From assembly GCA_015179125.1 (NCBI GenBank), contig WHVA01000100.1, forward strand, positions 112,001 through 176,000: a stretch of DNA of 64,000 nt, read 5' to 3'. Origin of the DNA: Gautieria morchelliformis (taxonomy: Eukaryota > Basidiomycota > Agaricomycetes > Gomphales > Gomphaceae). This document shows, in pieces, positions 55,936-64,000 of this stretch. Both the position numbers and the translations under genes were made by a program. The notes under the pieces were generated by a model, which was not told the DNA's origin, searched no databases, and worked only from the letters and a program-made list of their open reading frames with translations. The stretch's first letter is position 1. Each line of letters opens with the position of its first letter.

Positions 55936-57210
55936 TGTCAAGATTGGATTTTAGGCGTTAATATCGTGTATTAGTGAACACAGCGAATGCCCTAATAGCT
56001 TGTGCGAATAAGTATGCCGTTCGGCGAATAGGTGAACCAACAAATGTTCACAAGATAAGGGGGTTGCCCAAACGGAGCCTGTCCTATCTACAGTCATAGC
56101 GAAATAGCCCATGGCACTTGACGATGTAACGTGCAAGGTGTCACGGAAGGGCTGTCTAAGTAGCGACAATCCCTTCGCCAGCAAAGGTGCTCCTTCGGAG
56201 CCCTTTGCCGACAGCACAGAAAATAGTTTGAAGGCTAAGGTAACGAAGATGAAGTATAAGAACTCACAAGTGATGCCTCTAAGTCCTCTTCTGGTCGAAG
56301 ATAGAAATCTCCAGGAAAAAGGGCTCAAGACGATGATCACAGTGAGGTCAAGTTTGCACAAGATGGATGACATATGATAATTGAACTGGGGAATGTACAT
56401 GCGAATGCAAACTACTTATATTGAATGCTCGTAAGGTATCAGCGAATAGGAAAGAGGCTGTTGTGAGTTGGGGTTGGATAGGGGTGCGCAGTCATGATAC
56501 GAAATAGATGGAATAAACATACAATAGAGTGAGGGAGGAGTGCAAACATGAAATGACGGAGAATAAAGGTGGCGAATGCATTTATGTATGAAACGATGTC
56601 TTGGGGCCTACATCCATGCTACCCTGCATGGACTCTTCGTCTACTGGGTTGATCCCACACGGCCTACAGATGGGACGTCCCGTGAACGCATCCTGGCCAT
56701 ATGAACACCCAAAGGGGTTGGATCGAGAAGCTGATGGGACCAGCGATAAGCCATCATACCCGATAGGGGACGTCGATCGTGTTTGATGGCGTGCCTGCTG
56801 GCAAATGATGTGAGCAGCGAATAGTCGTTCGGCAAATGCGATGAAGCACGAACAGAGAGGACATAGGGGAGGAGTGGTCGAAGTGAGGGGCGAAGCCAAG
56901 CGAAAGCGGAGGAGGTGTGGTGAAAGGGGAAACGGGGATAACTAGGTGCAGGAAATACACAAGTCGTGACAATCCAATCATAGGAACAACATCGAAAGAG
57001 GGTTGAGCGGAGGAGGTGATAGGACCAGTGGTGAACCACCAAGTCGGTCCAAAGACGTTGATCGTGCTTTGATGGCGTGGCTATGGGGAGTGGCGCGAAC
57101 AGCGAAGATCAGTCGCCGAACAGGGCAAGGGCAATCGGAGTGAACACGGAGGTGGAGTGAGGAATGGGAGGACAGAGTATGCAAGTATGGGAAATAAACG
57201 CGTCATGACA
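55936..57210 (-). mobile_element. Solo LTR, family C (copy B), inserted in copy A
   Basis: TGTCAAGATTGG...GTCATGACA on the plus strand, with the perfect 5-bp duplication GTACC (55931-55935 and 57211-57215). At 1275 bp it is longer than copy 1, largely because of an internal tandem duplication of about 280 bp near 56730-57200. It is in opposite orientation to the copy it entered. Confidence 0.85.
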
Positions 57211-57750
57211 GTACCTTTGTCACCTCTCCCTCCATTGTTTCATGTTCGCACTCCCCCCTTCTTCCATTGTATATGTGTTTCACCTATTTGTATCCTGACT
57301 GCACACCCCTATCCAACCCTGACCCGTGATGGCCTCTTTCCTATTCGCTGATATCATATGAGCATTCGGTACAAGTAGGTTACGTTCACATGTATATTCC
57401 CCAGTTCAATTATCATATGTCTATCTTGTGCAAAACTTGACCTCACTGTGACTATTGTCTTGAGCCCTCTCCTATAGACTACTATCTTAGACCAGAGGAG
57501 GACTTAAGCACCACTGGTGAGTTTTCGTACTTTACCTTCACTACTTTAGTCTTCATACCATTGTCGGTGCTGTCGGTGAAGGGCTCCGAAGGAGCCGACA
57601 GCAGCCGAGCAACCCAGGTTTCCAAAGAGCCAACCACTTTGGAGGTAGGGTTTCTGTTCCCATGGGGGTTTCGAGGGGTTTCCAAATAGAATAATCCTGT
57701 GTATAGGCTTTTCATCAGCGACTGTGACAGATTGTGACCATGACTTAGAA

Positions 57751-60705
57751 CTAGAGGCCAGCTGCCCCTTGTCGAGGACGTTGAAATAGTACAGTAGGTG
57801 TAGTTTAGCTTTATGATAACAATAACGTAGTAGTATATCTATATATATCAATACAAGAATGTGCAAATGAATTCAATGACAGAGCCAGGGTTGGGTTGCT
57901 GCTCATGTATAAATATCACAGAAAGGATGAATGTTGAATGATGGAAGGTGAATGTAGTTAAAATATTCATCGTTGGATGAGCTTAAAGGAGGCGTGGATT
58001 CAAAGGCTGTGTCTTCACTTTTCGTCTTGTCAAAGGTAACGGAGGAGCTACCAAAGCCGGCAGGGCCCTTGGTTGAGGACGTTGGATTAGATTGGTTTAT
58101 TTTCAGATACTTTGTCATATTTTCAAACACAATGTCATACAGTAACACAGTCTATCCCTCCAGCCAATAGTTCAGCAATGCTCAAGGTGTGCACACACAC
58201 GTCCTGATGCTGCACCGGGCATCGAGCGTGGTGCCTGCACGGAGATCTGCATCCTATGTGGCGGTGGCTGTCGCAGCGGGTCTGAGCCTGGGGTCTGTAA
58301 ATGTGCATTACAGTAGTTGCAGAACAGAGCTTGAGATTGGCGTCAACGGTGCTCCCTGGATCAAGATCCGCCTGCACCTGCATGCTCGCTAGATGGTGTA
58401 ATCTCTGGTGTGGAACTCACCTCGCATTATGCTCCTGCATGTTAGAGGACAGGGGACAAAAATAAAAGATGTACTGTGAAAGCAGTGGAGGTCAACATGC
58501 TTCAAAAGAATGTTCAACAATATGTACGTAGAACAAAATAGTCGCCCCTATGACTTTCACCGAAAGCCGATGGCTACTGTTATTGTTTTGGAACCCTTCA
58601 AGACTTTGGTGTTATTGCTAACGCCTCTGTCTATCAGAACGTGTCGTTTACACGACTAGTAGAATACCAATTCAATGCAGCAGCACAACTCCGGAAATAA
58701 TTTAATATTTGTACCTTGGTTGCAATCTGTGTAATAACTAGTCCAAGTTATTACAGGTAGAAGGCAATGCGTTTCTTAGCTGCACTGAACAATAAACTAA
58801 AAGAGTGTGTAGGTTCAAGGACACTATCAGGGTCCAAGAGTATTCCTTTTAATAAAGAGGGAATAGGCTCCGCAGGAGAGTTTGTAAGTGGATTGGGTCG
58901 ACCAACGTCAATGCACTGCAATAACGAGAGAGTAATGTGAAGTGGCTTTCGCGCACAACTTGACTTGACTTGTGAAAGTCACTGAACAGGAAAATCAACT
59001 GAACAGCTCGTCTCGGGTATTGGAGTGCTAATTGACAAGAAAATTGATTGCCAACCTCACTCTGTAGAGTTTCACCCAGCGTGTTAGGCTAAGTGGCTAA
59101 GCAGTAAAGCAACTACTTAACTAAGAATAGTTACTCTAAGCAAGAGTAGTATTCTAGTTCGGGTTAGGAACTTAGATAAGATGTGCAAGTCACACAAGCT
59201 GTGTAGGATAGAAGATGGGTAGATTGATTGCTCAAAGGGCAGGCAAAGGGCCTCCTTTTATATTGTAATGTACAGGAGCTTAGTAAGCAGGTAGAACCTT
59301 CTATCTATTAATGGAATGGGGGAAGAAGCTTGTGGAAGATGGAAGAAAGGGTTGGAAGAAACTGGCTGTTTCCAGGGGACTCTACCATGCTTCCTACCAA
59401 TCAGAGCTTGATTTGTCAGGAATGACTCACTGAAAAGGGTCATGTGCCATAGCACAGCTTGGCTGAGTCATGTACTCCTGACTCACCAAGTTGTGCCTGG
59501 ATTGGTTGAGTCATTGAGGCTGTACCTCCAGATAACCATGTATTTGGCACTCAGAAGCTGAGTAAGCAGTTCTGAGCCAATTAGGGCTCTGTAGCCATAA
59601 TTACTAAGAGCACTGCTTAGCACAGCTGGGCATAGCCTGGTACAGCCTTGTTGTCATGACTGACCATGATCCCCATTGTTTGGTGATGCCAAACAGGCTG
59701 CACAGTTGCTATGGCTGCATATAGCAACTGTTTGGGACTCAGCTGGAAATACTGAGAGAGCCATCCTGCCGGACTTGTGGGTGCTTGGGTGACCATAAGT
59801 CCGAAAATGCGGCCACCGCCGAGGTGCCCGGCGGAGTTTGAAATAGAGCGCCGAGAACAGAGTTGTGGGTGCTAGAGGATCCACAACTCTGTAATGACAG
59901 AAAAATGGTAGTTTGAGCCATGGAGACTTTGGAAAAATAAGGAAAAATATGAGATAACTAGAGGAATGTTTGAAAAGCCTTTCCCCAGTTGTATTAACAG
60001 CATACAGATACTGTTAATTCCTCAAGTGTGTTTTTACATGTTGTCAAGACAAAAAGAAAAGACTAGGGCTGGTTGAGCAGCCTTCCTTGGCTGGTTGAAC
60101 AGCCGTTCCCCTACAGTTATCCAACCTACAACTTCGCTGACACAATGCACGTTGTAGGTGATGAACAACTATGCACCAAGAAAAAGATATATTGTTTAAT
60201 GCGAGAAGGGGACAGGTTGAAGCTGTGAACCTAAACAAGAGAGAACCACAATTAAACTGTGAATTCGGCAGAAGTGCGAACTGTATCATACCACGAGAAG
60301 GCTCCCCTGCATTGCTCCTGTACTACATGAATGTAACCTATATCAAGTATTTGTCTATTCAGGAAGCCACTGGCGAATTGTCTCATTGCGTATACTGTAC
60401 AGAATTGCAGGAAAGGATCCAGTGTGCAGAATGGTACAGTAAGTAAGGATGTCATTCATGACATACTGCAGAACTACCAAAAACAGGCAAAGATAGGATA
60501 GACTCCTGAAACGGTCTCCAATGTTGACAAATGTGCTTACAATTTCACCAATGTTTACCAGATCAAGGAATCTATGCATTACGAAATACACCGCTATTAC
60601 TTAGTACGGTATAAAAAACTCCCATACATAACATCAAACACAAAGAACCGCGATGTCGGATCTATATCTCCTGGGGTTAGAAGCCCTTGTCTCCTGGACA
60701 AGGGA
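57751..60705 (-). mobile_element. Non-autonomous Helitron H4 carrying a solo LTR
   Basis: On the minus strand it starts T|TCCCTTGTCCAGGAGACAAGGG at 60705 and ends with CTCTAG|T at 57751 after a shortened GC-rich hairpin region. The 5' subterminal 100 bp (AGATATAGATCCGACAT.. onward) matches the other Helitrons, and the block TCTTGTCAAAGGTAA near 58026 matches their 3' subterminal region. Without the LTR it is about 1.4 kb. It contains no Rep or helicase sequence. A frame at 58189-58392 (SASYVAVAVAAGLSLGSVNV) could be a captured fragment but is not identifiable. Confidence 0.75.
58584..60115 (-). mobile_element. Solo LTR, family B (copy 2)
   Basis: 1532 bp, with the perfect 5-bp duplication GTTAT (58579-58583 and 60116-60120). 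Same length as copy 1 at 8302-9833 and nearly identical in inverted orientation. It lies in Helitron H4. Confidence 0.94.
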
Positions 60706-60942
60706 AACAACCCGACCGCAGCTGATGGTTGAGGCTGGCCGGATGGTCACGCTTCGATTTGCGATTTGGCTCCAGGTCTCTGGCCATACACAATCTTGAG
60801 ACAATCTTATAAATACAATCAAATCGAATACTTTACATATACTATACAAATCATCTTACATGCAGATCACACAGCTGGAAAAATCCCCACAGATAGTCAG
60901 GGTGAGGTCAGTAGTCACCGAGTGAAGTGCTTCCGCATGGCC

Positions 60943-61503
60943 GCTTGTTTTCGACCACTCAAAAGTGCCTATGTACTTTCACTGACTGGGAGCCACAGTG
61001 GCCGGCTGGGTGCAACATATTACGATCCTCTGAAGGCAACGCTGTACATATTAGAAGACACTACAGACCCTGCATATTATGATCTGACACACATGCGTAA
61101 GTACACTCTTCCGAAACACTTTCTTTCTCTCTTCCAATGCCGCTTGTGTCAGTGTATGGCCCCACGTTGATAAAGAACTAAACGAGTGGAAGCGAATTTT
61201 TCATAGGCTTGATTCTGTTCTCGTGCCATCGACATTTTATGACTGTCGACGAGACACTGATCTTTCTTATCCACTCAGTCACGCGTGGCGGCGCAACTCA
61301 GAGGAACGGTTCCCCCCAACTATGCTGAATCCCTGAATGTTGTGTATTTTCCTCATCTCGGTCAGCCAAACACCTGATGCAACAAGTATCGAAGTACTCA
61401 AGGCGACACAGGGTTTCTTATTTGCGTTCCCCTTCAAGAAGAATGGAAAAACGAGGACGGAACGCACGTCCCTGGACCTCCAAACGATGAGTTCATTTTC
61501 CAA
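60943..61503 (+). pseudogene. MSH5: MSH5-like MutS homologue, internally deleted relic
   Basis: Four exon-like pieces: about 60943-61096 (GRLGATYYDPLKATLYILED, TTDPAYYDLTHM), 61157-61222 (WPHVDKELNEWKRIFHRLDS), 61279-61360 (SRVAAQLRGTVPPNYAESLN, VVYFPHLG) and 61412-61503 (GFLICVPLQEEWKNEDGT, EFIFQ). Introns of 56 and 51 bp separate the last three in phase. Their order and wording fit MSH5, which with MSH4 stabilises meiotic crossover intermediates. The N-terminal piece is followed by a normal-sized intron and then jumps several hundred residues ahead, so most connector and lever sequence is missing, and the phase does not match. The ATPase half after EFIFQ is also absent. The assignment is by recognition; other MutS homologues are less likely. 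Confidence 0.68.
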
Positions 61504-61602
61504 GTACGTTACAAGGCAATCACTTTATACGCTCAGTTGATTCAGCCCTGTGTCAGGTTGTAAAGTGTATAAAGATGGTATACCGGCAGGTTACCGTATT
61601 TC

Positions 61603-63316
61603 TCACCAAAGCAGCACATCAAGAGATTGATCCGGTGACTGGTTGACACGCGACTCTGCTGCAACCCCCTTCTCGAGATCCGCGCTCGCTTCCCGATCAA
61701 CCCAGGAAACTTTTGTCTTGGCAAGTGGCAGAGGTAGAAGACTTTGCTGACTATATTGGGAGATACCCGACATGTCATGCGGCATCTTGTCGTCATACGT
61801 TGTACGTGGATCCAGTGCTGGCTCGGAACGATTGCGAAAGAAACAAGGAAACCAGGCTTGGAATATATCCTGTTAAAGAGAATTCCCTTCAATGCTAGGA
61901 TGATACAAGCCACACAACATGTGTGAACGCACCTGTGAAGTGTAAAATATGAGAAAGACAGCAATTGGGGCTATATGAACCATGAAGAAACTGATTAGAC
62001 GTAGAATGGCAAAATGCAGAACAGTGTAAGACTCACGAGTGGCTAATAGGAGAGTCCCCGCATCCAACCCTGGGTTGAAAATAGCACTGATGGACGCTCT
62101 AGATGCAGGGAACACACAGATAAGCTGCAGTCATATGAAGGGAGGGAGAATAGATGAGAAAAATGTGGAGGCACCCATTTGCTCATACAGAGTCACCGGC
62201 AAAACGTCAACGCAGAAAGATCTTAGCCATCACTCACACCATAACCACAATCTCAAATATAGTGTATGCAACCATTCGGATGAGGAGCTGTATATATACT
62301 GAGGACAGCTCGTGCAACGGCCTTTTGCTTGTGCGACTACCATATGTGTGTCGTCTGCGTCGAGCAAGATAATTCCGATAGAACATTACTGAGACCCAGA
62401 CTGCACAGGTTGTGAGTATATGGTGTGGAGTGGAGGGTGAGCCAGTAGTGACGTACACTGTGCTATGAGCGTCAAGGCAGCCACGACGACTGTAAACGAA
62501 AAGACCGGAAATGACCTATCAAGTTATGAGACACCCTCGCATAAAACCAACCGTTCGAGTGGACGGTACCGGGAGCGTACGTACAGATTGTGATTTATGA
62601 CCTTGCAGACAAATAGTCCACGTATCACATCGTCCGGATTTCGGGAGCCCACAATGGCAATATAGAGAGAGAATGTGAAAAATGAAAGGTACGGGAGCTG
62701 CATGTGGACAGGTTAGTGAAGGAATTGGATGCGGTCGAGATGAGGACAGTACCGGCCTGGAACACACATATTAGTGCATAATGCATATTTGAAATGGATG
62801 ACCCACATGTACCACCACTGCCAGATACACCGTTGCGGCCCTGCAGCGCGATGTGACTTACACAGACAATTGGTTGAGAAACAAGGGCTCACATGGGCGG
62901 CATCGCGCTGATCATGGATGCTTGAAATAGACACAGCATCGTGCTCGGTGTCTCATTGTACCTCCCAGTATAGAATCTACACAAACATCACTCTCACTAT
63001 CTTATACAACATCAAATAGCATCTCACAAAAGTTCTGGTGGAATTGTAGCCAGCGTCCACACTATACAAAGATTGATAACAGTAGGATTGCGGCGTGCAA
63101 TGCGTTTGTGAAAAGGAGCGTGGCGATGAGGATGGGCAGGGTCACCTGGCCTGCCAGCTGTAGCCCGATCCAGGCGGTGTGCATGCACATGTTTTGTGCA
63201 GTCTGCGTTGGCGTTTCGGGGCTGGTGTCATTGGCAGCGAGTATCCATCTCGCCATGTACGATGCATCGGGATGAGAATAAGACTCTCGGTCAACGAGCA
63301 ACGTGATAATGTCCAT
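61603..63316 (-). CDS. Putative multi-span membrane protein, unnamed basidiomycete family
   Basis: Minus-strand exon-like pieces in order: MDIITLLVDRESYSHPDASY ... TAQNMCMHTAWIGLQLAGQV with a first helix TLPILIATLLF (63316-63100); LCLFQASMISAMPPM ending at a donor near 62887; VVVAALTLIAQ after an acceptor near 62497; LLIRMVAYTIFEIVVM (near 62260); ASISAIFNPGLDAGTLLLAT (near 62050); APIAVFLIFYTSQ (near 61935); and a cytosolic-looking tail LLPLPLAKTKVSWVDREASA, stop at 61603. This succession of hydrophobic segments split by many short introns resembles a seven-helix protein family I know only as hypothetical in mushrooms, perhaps a receptor. Exact splice sites were not all resolved, so intactness is uncertain. 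It is convergent with the MSH5 relic. Confidence 0.48.
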
Positions 63317-64000
63317 CGCTTGTGAGGATCCTGCACACGTGAAAGCGAAAAGGAGAAGAAGATGGAATAATAAAGAGTACTGTAGGTGAGCTAAACCACT
63401 GAAGTGGCCATCCTGGCGACATTGAGTGGGAGAAAGCAGCAGCGTGTATCTAAATGCGCGAATGGCCAGCTGTCCACTCTTTTTAGAAATGAATCTGAAC
63501 GGGAAGCTGATGCCATCCGTCTCCGACTGCGTAGCGTCTGCATGAGATATCTGTAAATCTTAATCGCACACTGCACTGAGAGGTCGACCTAGCTTCAGGC
63601 GGATCTCAAGTGGAGTATAGCTACACAGCATTGGCACTATATGCTAAAGCAACTTATTATGAGTCAGGGTCAGCTGTAGTGAACGTTACTCACTAAGTAA
63701 TAGCTGTGTGAGTGCTAAGTAAGGTTGGACGTAGGAGTTGAGTGGATCAACGAACATTGTCAAGGCTGCACGCACGTCAATGGATTTAATTGGGTGCATG
63801 TATGATAGGGAGTTACGAATTTCTCCCCGTATTAATATTTTCTGGAAGACAAAATCAGCGAAAGGATATGCCTAGAAGTGTCCATGCTTAGCTTTATTGA
63901 TGCAACAGGACACATGCCGGATCTAATATGCCTTCGGAAAATTTGTAATTGCCTGTAGACATACCGTACAGCAATCTGTGTGGTGAATGTTAGCACCTTA
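63317..64000. other. Right-edge region, nothing firmly recognised
   Basis: A 61-codon minus-strand frame at 63391-63576 could be a 5' exon of the membrane-protein gene but lacks a clear link to it. The last 400 bp is AT-rich with no feature I can support. Confidence 0.35.

Larger units (their letters stand above)
54134..57600 (+). mobile_element. Family C LTR fossil (copy A), incomplete and twice invaded
   Basis: It starts TGTCATGAC at 54134 and matches copy 1 (49874-50875) in the pieces 54134-54376, 55836-55930 and 57216 to about 57560-57600. A solo LTR of family A and an inverted family C LTR have inserted into it. The 3' end is missing. No coding region of a retrotransposon is visible. 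It is older than both insertions. The 57600-57750 remainder holds a GGCTCC/GGAGCC hairpin and no gene. Confidence 0.75.

Noticed and set aside
1-64000. CRISPR arrays, operons or bacterial regulatory signals
   Set aside because: Spliceosomal introns and eukaryotic transposons throughout; the regular repeats seen are minisatellites or LTR-internal arrays.

Overview
The window looks like a repeat-rich, accessory stretch of a basidiomycete (probably Agaricomycete) genome. The evidence is introns of about 48-75 bp with GT..AG ends, a tandem family of F-box/leucine-rich-like genes, a P450 relic, a meiotic MutS-homologue relic, and transposon families typical of mushroom genomes (Helitrons, a Tc1/mariner-like element with an intron-bearing transposase, a Tnp2-like transposase gene, solo LTRs). 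I saw no rRNA, tRNA or CRISPR array.

Layout. 1-557: fragment of a LINE-type ORF1 running off the left edge. 561-3549: truncated, inverted duplicate of 19773-21040, later split by a solo LTR. 3985-7310: two short Helitrons tail to tail, forming a 3.3 kb near-palindrome. 8222-16676: a cluster of three intron-rich genes (NLS/coiled-coil protein, Tnp2-like transposase, an unnamed partner), the first split by a solo LTR. 17990-19604: an F-box gene scrambled by a small internal inversion. 20186-23782: a GC-rich gene for a disordered protein of about 896 residues. 25081-37751: four more F-box paralogues, two apparently intact and two broken. 37841-51596: a large Helitron with a decayed Rep/helicase gene, a divergent accessory gene and three nested insertions. 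51597-52494: a terminal-inverted-repeat element that was the Helitron's target. 53186-54133: P450 relic plus an F-box fragment. 54134-57600: nested LTR fossils. 57751-60705: a fourth Helitron carrying a solo LTR. 60943-63316: an MSH5 relic and a convergent multi-exon seven-helix-type membrane protein gene.

How it fits together. The most informative part is the history. Four Helitrons share the same ends (TCCCTTGTC... hairpin at 5', a GCCGG-hairpin then CTAG at 3') and all sit between T and T; one target can be reconstructed from the other arm of an inverted repeat. Three solo-LTR families (six complete copies plus one incomplete) carry 5-bp target duplications, and no LTR-element internal region is visible. 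Candidate undescribed systems are the divergent accessory gene in the Helitron and the recurrent transposase/partner gene unit at 10.5-16.7 kb. Protein family names rest on motif recognition by eye, not on database searches.
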